Source: Firmicutes bacterium UBA1702 (GTDB lineage: Bacteria > Bacillota > Clostridia > Peptostreptococcales > Anaerovoracaceae). From it: 35,156 bases of DNA. Positions 1-8,741 of the stretch are shown here, piece by piece. The translations under genes were made by a program, and so were the position numbers. The stretch covers positions 1-35,156 of the forward strand of contig DCJK01000045.1 of the NCBI GenBank assembly GCA_002320005.1, given 5' to 3'. The notes beneath the pieces are model-generated. The model was not told where the DNA came from. It did not search any database and saw nothing but the letters and a program-made list of their open reading frames with translations. How positions within the stretch are numbered: position 1 is the stretch's first letter; every line of letters begins with the position of its first letter.

Positions 1-27
1 ATGCTCTCCCAGCTGAGCTAAACTCCC
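1..27 (-). tRNA. partial tRNA (5' end only)
   Basis: Read on the minus strand, this begins with a GGGAGTT acceptor strand followed by a canonical D-arm (TAGCTCAGCTGGGAGAGC). The window edge cuts it before the anticodon, so the amino acid cannot be read. The 5' half resembles tRNA-Val or tRNA-Ala of Firmicutes, but this is a guess. It lies directly downstream of the tRNA-Met gene and is probably co-transcribed with it. A short 5-bp hairpin (36-50) sits in the spacer. Confidence 0.7.
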
Positions 28-63
28 GAATCTGCAGTCCGCAAAGGACTCAGATATAAAAAA

Positions 64-140
64 TGGTAGCGGCGAGTGGAGTCGAACCACCGACCTTCCG
101 GGTATGAACCGGACGCTCTAGCCAACTAAGCTACACCGCC
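64..140 (-). tRNA. tRNA-Met (CAT anticodon)
   Basis: The 77-nt gene folds as a full cloverleaf with encoded CCA. The acceptor strands GGCGGTG and CGCCGCT pair with two G-U wobbles. The anticodon stem TCCGG/CCGGA holds loop TTCATAC, giving anticodon CAT. The T-arm is GGTGG-TTCGACT-CCACT. CAT can be elongator Met, initiator Met or lysidine-modified Ile. Elongator Met is favoured, because the anticodon stem lacks the three G-C pairs next to the loop that mark initiators, but a covariance model would have to decide. Confidence 0.93.
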
Positions 141-172
141 ACACCCAGTGACTTGAAATCACTGCAAGAGTT

Positions 173-201
173 ATAATACCAAATTGTTCACATTATGTCA
201 A
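173..201 (-). promoter_or_regulatory. promoter of the tRNA genes
   Basis: On the minus strand a consensus -35 TTGACA (196-201) is followed after 17 bp by TATTAT (173-178). Transcription would start near 166 and run into tRNA-Met and the partial tRNA. A small stem-loop (CAGTGA/TCACTG, about 146-165) lies in the leader. Confidence 0.8.
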
Positions 202-216
202 CACATTTTTAATTTT

Positions 217-1026
217 TTATTTATTTTCTTTCGCCTTTGCTTCCGCCTCAGCAAGGTTATCTGATACTACATTCCACGCATCATTGCGGCCAAACTCTTT
301 TTCTATTTCCTGAAGAGCTTCTCTGCAGAGAATTGCACATTTCTCGTAATCTCCCTCACTGAAATAAATGTTGGCCAAGGCTGAAATTGCTGCGGCATAT
401 CTGCCCTCACCTTTGAGGAATTCCTGTTCTTTATATATATTTACAGCTTTGAGCAGAGTTACTTTTGCCTCGTCCAGAAGCCCCTGTGCCCAGTACAGGT
501 TTGCCAGATTTGTGTAAGAAGCAGCCTGCTCTCCTTCACTTTCAGGTATGGCTTTGAGCAGCAGCAAAGCCTTGCTCAAATATTCTCCTGCATCTTCAAG
601 TTTTCCCTGTTCCTGTGCAACCCAGCTCATATTGTTATAGAGGGCTGCCATCCTGTAATCGTCAACCATGCCCAGGCTTGCGAGAATCGATGCCGCCTTG
701 CCGAAAGCCTCAGCCGCTTCTTCGTATCTTCCGCTGTTACCCAGACATGTTCCGTAATTTATCATGGTAGTCCCGTGACTTTCACTTCCCGAAGCTCCGA
801 CTTCATCTATAAGTTTCAGCGCCTCCAGATAATAGGTTTCTGCCTCCGAGTATTTTGAAAAATCTCTGCATATGCTTCCTGCTTCATTGTATATGGCAAC
901 AAGCGCCTGCTTGTCCCCGGCCTTTTCGGCTTCCTCCATAGTCTGCTGAACATAATGCACAGCCTCTTCAGTCATTCCCTTTTCAATGAATTCGTCGAGA
1001 TCATAAAAAAATTTGTTTAAGTCCAT
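217..1026 (-). CDS. tetratricopeptide repeat protein
   Basis: The 269-residue protein is made almost entirely of helical TPR units. Repeats with the pattern A..Y..L..Y..A...Y.KAL can be seen at about residues 41-75, 84-118, 125-160, 168-203 and 208-245. There is no signal peptide, membrane segment or catalytic domain, so it is probably a cytoplasmic scaffold that binds a peptide or protein partner. The start ATG at 1026 is preceded by AAAGGAACG. The gene stands alone between the tRNA promoter and the divergent nhaC gene, so context gives no partner. Its specific function is unknown. Confidence 0.85.
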   Translation of the reverse strand: MDLNKFFYDLDEFIEKGMTEEAVHYVQQTMEEAEKAGDKQALVAIYNEAGSICRDFSKYSEAETYYLEALKLIDEVGASGSESHGTTMINYGTCLGNSGRYEEAAEAFGKAASILASLGMVDDYRMAALYNNMSWVAQEQGKLEDAGEYLSKALLLLKAIPESEGEQAASYTNLANLYWAQGLLDEAKVTLLKAVNIYKEQEFLKGEGRYAAAISALANIYFSEGDYEKCAILCREALQEIEKEFGRNDAWNVVSDNLAEAEAKAKENK

Positions 1027-1062
1027 TTTTTCGTTCCTTTTCTATGTTTTCCTTTATATTTT

Positions 1063-1090
1063 ATTATATATCCTCTGCCATGTTTTTCAA
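1063..1090 (-). promoter_or_regulatory. promoter of the TPR gene
   Basis: On the minus strand TTGAAA (1085-1090) is separated by 16 bp from TATAAT (1063-1068), about 37 bp upstream of the ATG. It is back to back with the nhaC promoter. Confidence 0.7.
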
Positions 1091-1125
1091 ACGGGATTTT
1101 ATAAAAATAAATATACAAAAATATG

Positions 1126-1153
1126 TTGAAATATAGATTTTTTTTGCTATAAT
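1126..1153 (+). promoter_or_regulatory. promoter of nhaC
   Basis: TTGAAA (1126-1131), a 16-bp spacer rich in T, then TATAAT (1148-1153). The leader to the TTG start is about 50 nt. Confidence 0.7.
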
Positions 1154-1209
1154 TGTCCTTGCCTGTCCGTAATTTTCAATACGCTCAGGCTCGAAAGGAG
1201 AGATGATAG

Positions 1210-2721
1210 TTGTTCAAAATTTTTCCCCGGGAGAAGGCTTCTTTCAGCGGGAAGCGCACTCTGTTTATAATCGCACTGGTGCTTGCCGGTACAGTGGCAC
1301 TGACTGCCATATTACCCGCAGAGACATCCGATTTCGGTGTTTTCTCACTTGCCCCGGCTATATTTCTTATCATATATATATTTGCTACTCAGAGAATCCT
1401 GGAAGCTCTGATTCTGGCCTCTGTAATCGGCTTTATTATGGTATCAAAGCCTGCAGGGCCTGATGACGGCTCATGGATATCCAATACCTTTGCAAACTTC
1501 AGCGAAGGAATATTAAGCGTTATGATGTCCGAAGACATTGCCTGGCTTATTATTGTCTGCGGTCTTATGGGCAGCATCATAGCTCTCATAGAAAAGGCCG
1601 GGGGCTCCTACGCCTTCGGTGAATGGATCGCCACAAAAGCCAAAACAGAAAAATCTTCTTTAATATGGACATGGGTTCTCGGAATAGTGATTTTCATAGA
1701 CGATTATCTCAATTCTCTTACCGTAGGCTCCTGCATGACTACACTTACAGATAAGCACCGGGTTCCCAGGGAATTTCTTGCCTATGTGGTAGATTCCACT
1801 GCTGCGCCTCTGTGTGTTATAATTCCTGTTTCCACCTGGGCGGTATTCTGTTCAAGAATTCTCGAAGCCAACGGATGGGCTCCTGAAGGTGAAGGATTAT
1901 TATATTTCGTAAAAACCATACCATTCAACTTTTACGGCATAATTGCCGCCCTCATTGTGCCACTGGTCATTATGGGCATTATCCCTATTTTCGGACCAAT
2001 GAGGGAAGCCTTTCACAGAGTGGCCCAGGGAGGCCCGCTGGCACCTGAAGGCAGCGAAAAGATTGATATCAGAGCCGGCAAGAACAATATAGTTCCAACT
2101 AACCCCAAAATGTCCAATCTTTTTATTCCTGTAATTGTTCTCATAGGCTCCACTGTGCTGATGGACTGCGACATGCAGCTGGGAGTACTTATAACCCTGG
2201 GATTTATGTTCATATCCTATCTGTGGCAGGGTGTCATGACTGCTGAAGATTTTATGGATGTGGCTCTTGAAGGTCTGAAGAACATGATGATGCCTATCAT
2301 GCTCATGATTCTGGCTTTTCTCTTCGCAGAGGTCAATGAACAGATACACTTCACCTATTTCGTTATAACTTCAGCTACAAAGGTCATGACTCCTCAGTTC
2401 ATGCCTCTGATAATATTTATTGCTCTTGCAATAACCGAGTTCATTACCGGAACCAACTGGGGAATGTATATAATAGCTCTGCCTATTGTTATTCCTCTGG
2501 CTACCGCCCTTGACGCCAATGTCACTTTGGCGGTCTCCGCTGTACTCAGTGCCGGAGTATTCGGATCTCATATATGCTTCTACTCCGATGCTACGGTAAT
2601 AACTTCATCTGCTACAGGCTGCAACAACTTTGACCATGCTCTTACTCAGGCTCCTTACGGTCTTCTGGCCGCAGGCCTTTCGGCAATATGTTTCCTGGCA
2701 GCCGGACTGATAATGAACTGA
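1210..2721 (+). CDS. nhaC: NhaC-family Na+/H+ antiporter
   Basis: A 503-residue polytopic membrane protein with about 11-12 hydrophobic segments. It carries the family-typical central block FIDDYLNSLTVGSCMTTLTD followed by STAAPLCVIIPVSTWA, the conserved acidic and polar core of NhaC-type exchangers. It should exchange cytoplasmic Na+ (or Li+) for protons; members of the superfamily also carry malate/lactate or amino acids, so the substrate is not certain. The start is TTG at 1210, chosen because AAAGGAGA lies 9 nt upstream. The nearby ATG at 1203 is in another frame. The gene is monocistronic and ends at a bidirectional terminator shared with the convergent permease gene. Confidence 0.88.
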   Translation: MFKIFPREKASFSGKRTLFIIALVLAGTVALTAILPAETSDFGVFSLAPAIFLIIYIFATQRILEALILASVIGFIMVSKPAGPDDGSWISNTFANFSEGILSVMMSEDIAWLIIVCGLMGSIIALIEKAGGSYAFGEWIATKAKTEKSSLIWTWVLGIVIFIDDYLNSLTVGSCMTTLTDKHRVPREFLAYVVDSTAAPLCVIIPVSTWAVFCSRILEANGWAPEGEGLLYFVKTIPFNFYGIIAALIVPLVIMGIIPIFGPMREAFHRVAQGGPLAPEGSEKIDIRAGKNNIVPTNPKMSNLFIPVIVLIGSTVLMDCDMQLGVLITLGFMFISYLWQGVMTAEDFMDVALEGLKNMMMPIMLMILAFLFAEVNEQIHFTYFVITSATKVMTPQFMPLIIFIALAITEFITGTNWGMYIIALPIVIPLATALDANVTLAVSAVLSAGVFGSHICFYSDATVITSSATGCNNFDHALTQAPYGLLAAGLSAICFLAAGLIMN

Positions 2722-2741
2722 ATCTGATTCTCTAACCATAA

Positions 2742-2797
2742 AAAGAGACTCTTGACCCGGGATACACATTTTCTCCACCCGGGAAAGGAGTCTCTTT
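2742..2797. terminator. bidirectional terminator between nhaC and the permease gene
   Basis: AAAGAGACTC (2742-2751) pairs with GAGTCTCTTT (2788-2797), and CCCGGG pairs inside the arm. The A/T ends give a U-tract in both directions, so it serves the two convergent genes. Confidence 0.8.
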
Positions 2798-2803
2798 ATA
2801 ATT

Positions 2804-4846
2804 TTACCTTGTTTCTGCTCTTTTGCCGCTGACAATGTTATAGTAAACCTGTGATGTTACTTTATAGACAACCATATAGAACAGTGCAAATATCAGCACG
2901 CTTACACCTGCCGTGGCCAGAAGAAGCTTCAGGTTCACCAGATTGAAAAGCAGCAGCAGTTTTTCAATCATCGGGAAGGCAAATGCCAGATGTATAACAG
3001 CCATGGCCAGAGGAAGCAGGAATATAGTCAGCATCTGGGAATTTATGCTCCGGCGTATATTTCTTTTGGTCATTCCTACTTTCTGCATTATCTCAAAGCG
3101 TGATTCGTCTTCATAGCCTTCCGAAATCTGCTTGTAATAGATTATAAGTACCGTAGCACACAAGAATATTATGCTCAGAATAATTCCCAGGAAAAAGAGT
3201 CCTCCATAGGTGGCATAAAAATCACTCCTGTTGGCCTCAAGGCTTTCGCATGAATAGGAATATATGTCATCGTTTCCATCAATTGCTTCCGCTCTGAGTC
3301 TTCCTTCCAGTTTTCCGGTGAACTGCCTCTGTTCCGTCTCATCGCCATCTGTGTTAAATCCTGTATACCAGTGAATTCTCAGCCCCTGATCAATATCTTT
3401 AAGGTGTGCGCTGAGTCCGCCGAGACTTTCTTTAAGATCCGGCACCACCACAGCTATTGTAGGAACCACGTCCATGGCCGTATTGCCGCTGACAAAGAAA
3501 CTGTCCAGCTTTTTTACTATTTCAAATTCCGTTCCATCCTCAAAAGTCAAACGGCTTTCATCATAATCCGTTCTGACGCCGTAAGTCATGACCTGATTCC
3601 CTGCAATATGATAATCATTTCCTGTAATTCTGTTATAATCATCTACGGAGACAAATACAAAATTTACTATTCTGTCCATGTCATTTATATCTCCGTCATC
3701 AGCGTCCAGTACTATTGTGCCGTCACGGTTTATACCGCTTACCGTCGCATCACAGTACTCTACACGCTCCCTGACTTTCTCATGGCTTTCGTCAATAACC
3801 TCATCCACAATGTTCCTGAATAATGAGATTTTTTCCTCATTTACAGAATTAAAATCAGATAAAGTTATCTCTGCGCTTATGTCCTTGGGATATCTGGCGT
3901 GAAGGCTGTCCTCTGCCCCGAAGTAAAGACACGCAGATCCTGTTATCATCACCAGAACCATGGTGGCCAGAATGCATATTGAGGCAAGTCCCGCTCCGTT
4001 TCGCTTCATTCTGTATACCATTGAAGAAACAGAAACAAAATGATTAGGTTTATAATAGTACCTTTTATTTTTCTGCAGCAGTCTGCACATGAGAACAGAG
4101 CCTGCTATAAAAATCAGATATGTCGCAATTATCACCATGGCTACGGCAACAAAGAACCATGTAAGTGCGGAAAGCGGATTTTTTATGGATACTGCCATAT
4201 AATAGGCCCCTGCCATAAGAATTATTCCGCCAATTCCCAGCAGCAGATTAGCTTTAGGTGGTTTCTCTCCCACATTTTCACTTCTCATAAGCTCCGCCGG
4301 ATTAGATGTGTGAATCTGGCGCAGGCCGTTGATGAAGATAAGCGCATATATTATGCAAAAACTCATTGCAGTAATTGCCATGGCTGTCAGGGACACGGAA
4401 ATTGAGTAAGATATGTCCCCGCCTATCATATTCACCATGGCAAGCTCTGCCAGTTTAGAGAATACAGCACCGAGAATCAGGCCGGCACCAATGGAAACTG
4501 CTGCAGTTATAAGAGTTTCCATAAGCAGTACCCTGCCGATATTTCTTTTACCCATCCCCAGAATATTATAAAGTCCGAACTCTTTCTTGCGCCGCCTTAT
4601 CAGAAAGGAATTGGTGTAAAAAAGAAATATTGCCGTAAATATCATCATGATGAAATACCCCAGTGACATCATGGCGCTTACGGTAGCGCCTCCTGACATA
4701 CTTCTTACGGCTGAACTGACGGAAAGAAAGTACACGATATACCCCATCATCACCATACCTGTACATGCCAGAAGATACGGTACATACAGACGCCGGTTCT
4801 GCCTCATTCCCGTTATGGCTATTCTGCTGTAAAATCCCGCTTTCAT
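2804..4846 (-). CDS. BceB-type FtsX-like ABC transporter permease
   Basis: 680 residues with the BceB layout: one N-terminal membrane segment, a block of FtsX-type segments (about 50-320), a large extracytoplasmic domain (about 320-530) and a C-terminal three-segment FtsX block. In BceAB systems this permease recognises a cell-wall-active peptide, typically when bound to its lipid target, confers resistance, and signals to the BceS kinase. The start ATG overlaps the stop of the ATPase gene by 1 bp (TAATG) and is preceded by GGGGGTGAGA, so the two are translationally coupled. The peptide recognised cannot be read from sequence. Confidence 0.88.
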   Translation of the reverse strand: MKAGFYSRIAITGMRQNRRLYVPYLLACTGMVMMGYIVYFLSVSSAVRSMSGGATVSAMMSLGYFIMMIFTAIFLFYTNSFLIRRRKKEFGLYNILGMGKRNIGRVLLMETLITAAVSIGAGLILGAVFSKLAELAMVNMIGGDISYSISVSLTAMAITAMSFCIIYALIFINGLRQIHTSNPAELMRSENVGEKPPKANLLLGIGGIILMAGAYYMAVSIKNPLSALTWFFVAVAMVIIATYLIFIAGSVLMCRLLQKNKRYYYKPNHFVSVSSMVYRMKRNGAGLASICILATMVLVMITGSACLYFGAEDSLHARYPKDISAEITLSDFNSVNEEKISLFRNIVDEVIDESHEKVRERVEYCDATVSGINRDGTIVLDADDGDINDMDRIVNFVFVSVDDYNRITGNDYHIAGNQVMTYGVRTDYDESRLTFEDGTEFEIVKKLDSFFVSGNTAMDVVPTIAVVVPDLKESLGGLSAHLKDIDQGLRIHWYTGFNTDGDETEQRQFTGKLEGRLRAEAIDGNDDIYSYSCESLEANRSDFYATYGGLFFLGIILSIIFLCATVLIIYYKQISEGYEDESRFEIMQKVGMTKRNIRRSINSQMLTIFLLPLAMAVIHLAFAFPMIEKLLLLFNLVNLKLLLATAGVSVLIFALFYMVVYKVTSQVYYNIVSGKRAETR

Positions 4847-5607
4847 TATCTCTCACCCCCGGTAGCAATTATTGTGAGAGTGTTGGAAATCTTCTGATAA
4901 AACTCTTCAGCAGTGCTGCTTCCTCTATAAAGCTGATGATATACTTCACCGTCCTTTATAAAAAGAACTCTTCCTGCATTGCTGGCAGCCTTGACTGAAT
5001 GAGTAACCATGAGGATTGTCTGCCCTCTCATATTGATTTCCGCAAAAAGTCTCAAGAGTTCTTCTGTTGACTTTGAATCAAGAGCCCCTGTAGGTTCATC
5101 AGCCAGAATAAGTTTAGGTTCGGTTATAAGGGCTCTTGCAACTGCCGTCCTCTGTTTCTGTCCCCCTGACACCTCATAAGGATATTTTTTCAGCAAGTCC
5201 CATATACCCAGCTCTATAGCCAGCGGCTCAAGGCGTTCCCTCATCTCTCTGTGGCTTTTACCTGCCAGCACCAGAGGCAGATAGATATTATCTTCTATTG
5301 AAAATGTGTCCAGAAGATTGAATTCCTGAAACACGAATCCCAGATTGTCTCTTCTGAAGGCTGCCATGGCCGACTCTTTTACGGAAGCCATGTCCTTTCC
5401 GTCCAGAACAACACTTCCTCTTGTGGGCTTGTCAAGGCCTGCCAGTATGTTCAGCAATGTGGTTTTACCTGAACCTGATTCACCCATTATTGCCACGTAC
5501 TCACCTTTTTCAACTTCAAAATTCACATCTCTCAGAGCTTCCACCTTATTTCCGCCAAATCTGGTGGTGTATATTTTCTGAAGACCCTTTACTGATAAAA
5601 TACTCAT
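4846..5607 (-). CDS. BceA-type ABC transporter ATPase
   Basis: 253 residues with Walker A GESGSGKTT (42-50), a Q-loop after FVFQEFNLLD, the signature SGGQKQR and Walker B LILADEPTGALD, followed by the H-loop VTHS. It is of the MacB/LolD/BceA class, which pairs with FtsX-type permeases. The start ATG is preceded by AAAGGAG. It forms a two-gene unit with the permease and sits just downstream of a BceR-like operator, so its expression is probably induced by the adjacent two-component system when a target peptide is present. Confidence 0.92.
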   Translation of the reverse strand: MSILSVKGLQKIYTTRFGGNKVEALRDVNFEVEKGEYVAIMGESGSGKTTLLNILAGLDKPTRGSVVLDGKDMASVKESAMAAFRRDNLGFVFQEFNLLDTFSIEDNIYLPLVLAGKSHREMRERLEPLAIELGIWDLLKKYPYEVSGGQKQRTAVARALITEPKLILADEPTGALDSKSTEELLRLFAEINMRGQTILMVTHSVKAASNAGRVLFIKDGEVYHQLYRGSSTAEEFYQKISNTLTIIATGGER

Positions 5608-5636
5608 TTCTTTATCTCCTTTCCTACCCTGAGATT

Positions 5637-5642
5637 ATTATA
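5637..5642 (-). promoter_or_regulatory. -10 box of the ABC transporter genes
   Basis: On the minus strand TATAAT lies 30 bp upstream of the ATPase start. The hexamer 17 bp upstream (GGTTTT) is a poor -35, as expected for a promoter that needs an activator. Confidence 0.55.
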
Positions 5643-5697
5643 GCAAAACGGGAATCGCAAAAACCATTCATCTGTCTTACAATTCCCGCTTCAAATC

Positions 5698-5711
5698 TTA
5701 CATTGATGTAA
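5698..5711. promoter_or_regulatory. BceR-like operator
   Basis: TTACATTGATGTAA, inside a longer perfect repeat CTTACAT-TG-ATGTAAG. It matches the published BceR-type pattern TNACA-N4-TGTAA. It lies between the stop of the kinase gene and the ATPase gene, roughly 60 bp upstream of the -10 box, the placement expected for activation of bceAB by the phosphorylated regulator. Confidence 0.72.
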
Positions 5712-5714
5712 GTT

Positions 5715-6704
5715 TTATTCGTGTTCCATCTCTCTTCTGTCAAGCCCCAGCATTACGCATGTCCCTTTTCCGGGTTCCGATACGGCGCTTATACTGTGTC
5801 CAAGTTCATCACATATGCGTCTGCAAAGATAAAGACCGATACCGCTGGCCTGTTTATCTGCTCTTCCGTTAAGGCCTGTGTACCCTTTTTCGAAAATTCT
5901 CGGAAGGTCTTCGGCAGCTATGCCTATCCCGGTATCTTCAATGCACAGAGTGCAAGGTTCTTTAAGCTTTATTGATATGCTTCCTTCCGGCGTGTATTTA
6001 AGGGCGTTGGAAATTACCTGCTCTATGACAAATGACAGCCATTTTTCGTCAGTGAGCACTTTCACCTCCGACGGCTCATATTCCAGATTCAGCTTCCGCA
6101 TTATGAATTCTCCTGAAAATTTTCTCAGAGCGTCTCTGATTATGGAGTCAAGATCGTATTTTTTAAATACATAGTCTCTGCTTCTTTCTTCCAGTTTAAG
6201 AAACATCATTACCATTTCGACATACTGTTCTATCCTGAAAAGATCCAAAGAAAGCTTTCTCGAAATGTCTGAATCTTCATTCTGAAGACGGAGTTTCATA
6301 GAGGCTATAGGAGTCTTTATCTGGTGCGCCCACATGGTATAATAATCCACGGTATCGCTGAAGGTTTTATTGGCGGCAGTCTCAGCCTTTCTGAGTTCTT
6401 CATCAAGATTCAGTACCAGTTGTCTCATATCATCCTCGGCAATACTTTCGGCCGGCGGAAGCATTTCGGCAGCTTCTCTGCTCATTCCTGCAATCCTGCA
6501 CATTTCACGATGCTTTTTAAGAGCTTTTATATAGTCAAGGATAAGCACCGCAAAACCTGCAGCACTGCACAGTGCTGCAGGATATGCCACCGCCGCAACG
6601 GGCAGTCTGTATAGCCTGAAGGAAACCGCCAGCATAACTGAAAAAAGCAGAAATACCATAGTAACCTTCAAATGTTCTCTGATGTAAATTTTCAGTAATT
6701 CCAT
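5715..6704 (-). CDS. BceS-type intramembrane-sensing histidine kinase
   Basis: 329 residues. Two closely spaced N-terminal membrane helices (about 13-29 and 36-56) leave almost no outside loop, the hallmark of kinases that sense through a transporter. The H-box WAHQIKTP gives phospho-acceptor His127, followed by the N-box (Asn233, NALKYT), G1 box DTGIG (257-261) and G2 box GIGLYL. It would phosphorylate the upstream-encoded response regulator, with the signal supplied by the permease. It starts 9 bp after the regulator gene, so the two form an operon. Confidence 0.9.
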   Translation of the reverse strand: MELLKIYIREHLKVTMVFLLFSVMLAVSFRLYRLPVAAVAYPAALCSAAGFAVLILDYIKALKKHREMCRIAGMSREAAEMLPPAESIAEDDMRQLVLNLDEELRKAETAANKTFSDTVDYYTMWAHQIKTPIASMKLRLQNEDSDISRKLSLDLFRIEQYVEMVMMFLKLEERSRDYVFKKYDLDSIIRDALRKFSGEFIMRKLNLEYEPSEVKVLTDEKWLSFVIEQVISNALKYTPEGSISIKLKEPCTLCIEDTGIGIAAEDLPRIFEKGYTGLNGRADKQASGIGLYLCRRICDELGHSISAVSEPGKGTCVMLGLDRREMEHE

Positions 6705-6713
6705 AGCAATACC

Positions 6714-7385
6714 CTACTGTATGATATAACCAACACCGTGCCTTGTGACAATAAAATCACTTAACCCGGCGCTTTCCAGCTTTTTTCGCAGTCTTCCCAC
6801 ATTGACTGTCAGCGTATTTTCGTCTACAAAACAATCAGTCTGCCACAGGATTTCCATCAGTCTCTCTCTGCTTACAGTCTTTCCCTTATTTTCCATAAGT
6901 GCCAGAAGAATCCGATATTCGTTCTTCGTCAGATCAATACGTATATCTCCATAAGTGAGAGTGCTGTCTCCCGTATTGAGCATTGCTCCTTTGTGTTCCA
7001 GCACAGGTACCTGTCCGCCGAAATCATAAGTTCTCCTCAGCAATGCCTTTATCTTGGCCATAAGTACACTCTGATCAAAAGGTTTTGCGATAAAATCATC
7101 GGCTCCCATGTTCATGGCCATCACTATATTCATGTTGGCGGCCGCCGATGAGATAAAAATTATCGGGACTTTTGATACCTTCCTTATCTCGCTGCACCAG
7201 TAATACCCATCAAAAAAAGGCAGGGATATGTCCAGGAGCACCAGATGAGGATCAAATTCTGCAAAGTCCTCAGTCACTTTCATGAAATTTTTTATACACC
7301 GCGTCTGCAGGTCCCACATTGCCGCCTGCTCTGCTATGGCCTCGGCAATGCCCGCGTCGTCTTCTACTACGAGTATTCTGTACAT
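6714..7385 (-). CDS. BceR-type OmpR-family response regulator
   Basis: 223 residues: receiver domain (about 1-118) with acidic pair Asp9/Asp10, phospho-acceptor Asp52 (LLDISLP) and the Lys of AKPFD, then a winged-helix DNA-binding domain (about 140-222) ending RHGVGYIIQ. It likely activates the ABC genes through the operator at 5698-5711. Its SD (AAGGA) follows the U-tract of the glyA terminator directly, so no separate promoter is evident between that terminator and the start. Expression may rely on read-through from glyA or a weak promoter inside the terminator region. Confidence 0.9.
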   Translation of the reverse strand: MYRILVVEDDAGIAEAIAEQAAMWDLQTRCIKNFMKVTEDFAEFDPHLVLLDISLPFFDGYYWCSEIRKVSKVPIIFISSAAANMNIVMAMNMGADDFIAKPFDQSVLMAKIKALLRRTYDFGGQVPVLEHKGAMLNTGDSTLTYGDIRIDLTKNEYRILLALMENKGKTVSRERLMEILWQTDCFVDENTLTVNVGRLRKKLESAGLSDFIVTRHGVGYIIQ

Positions 7386-7400
7386 AGTTTTTCCTTAAAA

Positions 7401-7442
7401 AGCCTGTCGCACCGTCAGTATTAACTGCCGATACAACAGGCT
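7401..7442 (-). terminator. glyA terminator
   Basis: On the minus strand AGCCTGT (7436-7442) pairs with ACAGGCT (7401-7407), followed by TTTTT. An inner CAGT/ACTG pair may extend the fold. The U-tract lies about 10 nt before the start codon of the response regulator. Confidence 0.7.
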
Positions 7443-7458
7443 CGCATTAAATTACGGT

Positions 7459-8706
7459 TTACTTGTATTCTTCTCTCAGCTGTTTTATAATCGCATCGAT
7501 TCTGTGAACAACTTTAATGAAGTCTTCTTCTTTGTATCCTCTTGTTGTCATAGGAGCTGTGCCTATTCTTACACCTGAAGTTTCCTTTGGAGTACGCTTT
7601 TCGCAAGGCACACAGTTCTTGTTTAAAGTGATGCCGTTTTCGTCACATCTTTCCTGAAGGACTCTTCCGCTGAAAGGCTCGTCGGAAAGATCCAGAAGAA
7701 TCAGATGATTATCTGTTCCGCCGGTTACCACATTATAGCCAAGTTTGATGAATTCATCTGACAAAGCTTTGCAGTTCTTTACCACCTGTTGCACATACTC
7801 CTTGTACTCAGGCTTCAGGGCTTCTTCTGCACAGACTGCCTTACCTGCTATAATATGCTCCAGAGGGCCTCCCTGAGCATAAGGGAATACTGCGCTGTCA
7901 ACTTTCTTTGCCAGTTCCTTTCTTGCAAAGATAAGACCGCCTCTCGGACCTCTGAGAGTCTTATGAGTTGTCGTGGTTATAATATCGGCATAACCGAAAG
8001 GCGAAGGGTGAGCTCCTCCTGCTACAAGGCCTGCAATGTGTGCCATATCAACCATAAAGTATGCGCCGGTTTCTTTTGCAATTTCCGCAAAGGCCGGGAA
8101 GTCAATGATTCTTGAATAAGCGGAAGCACCTGTGAGAATCAGCTGAGGTTTGTACTCATGAGATTTCTGTCTTACGTCTTCCATGTCTATGTAGCCTCTT
8201 TCGTCTACATCATAGAACACCATATTGTAAAGGTTTCCGCTGAAGTTTACGGAAGAGCCGTGAGTAAGGTGGCCTCCGTTATCAAGAGTAAGGGATAATA
8301 TGGTATCTCCGGGCTTTAAAATAGCCTTATATGCGGCAAAGTTGGCTTGCGATCCGCTGTGAGGCTGCACATTTACATGATAGTCTGTGTTGAATACCTT
8401 TCTCCAGACATCGCAAGCGTATTCTTCCAGGCCGTCTACAAATTCGGTTCCACCGTAGTAACGGCTGGTATTTCCGGAAGTGCGGACATAAGGATAACCT
8501 TCGGCATATTTCCACGAAAGACAACTTCCGCATGCTGCCAGGACTGCTTCTGAACAATAGTTCTCGGAAGCAATAAGCTCCACGTTATTTTTCTGGCGAT
8601 TGTACTCTTTCTCGATAAATCCGCCTACTGTGGGCGAAGCCTGCTTGATCAGCTCAATATTTTCGATATTGTAGTTGCTGTTGTCTTTTCCGTTAATGTC
8701 GAACAT
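7459..8706 (-). CDS. glyA: serine hydroxymethyltransferase
   Basis: 415 residues, full length. It interconverts serine + tetrahydrofolate and glycine + 5,10-methylene-THF with PLP in the cytoplasm, feeding one-carbon units to FolD and the folylpolyglutamate synthase encoded nearby. The PLP lysine is in TTTTHKTLRGPRGG, and the N-terminal VELIASENY block is intact. Between KYAEGYP and RYYGG there is an extra stretch (YVRTSGNTS) where most SHMTs read YPGKRYYGG. That lengthens the loop next to the active-site tyrosine by about 8 residues. Start ATG at 8706 with GGAGGATA upstream. Own promoter and terminator. Confidence 0.95.
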   Translation of the reverse strand: MFDINGKDNSNYNIENIELIKQASPTVGGFIEKEYNRQKNNVELIASENYCSEAVLAACGSCLSWKYAEGYPYVRTSGNTSRYYGGTEFVDGLEEYACDVWRKVFNTDYHVNVQPHSGSQANFAAYKAILKPGDTILSLTLDNGGHLTHGSSVNFSGNLYNMVFYDVDERGYIDMEDVRQKSHEYKPQLILTGASAYSRIIDFPAFAEIAKETGAYFMVDMAHIAGLVAGGAHPSPFGYADIITTTTHKTLRGPRGGLIFARKELAKKVDSAVFPYAQGGPLEHIIAGKAVCAEEALKPEYKEYVQQVVKNCKALSDEFIKLGYNVVTGGTDNHLILLDLSDEPFSGRVLQERCDENGITLNKNCVPCEKRTPKETSGVRIGTAPMTTRGYKEEDFIKVVHRIDAIIKQLREEYK

Positions 8707-8741
8707 TTTTTATCCTCCGTAAATTATCAAATTTGGTTTTT

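Noticed and set aside
1900..2349. 149-codon minus-strand frame inside nhaC
   Set aside because: It lies fully within the well-supported antiporter gene and its product has a low-complexity, His-rich composition with no recognisable fold.
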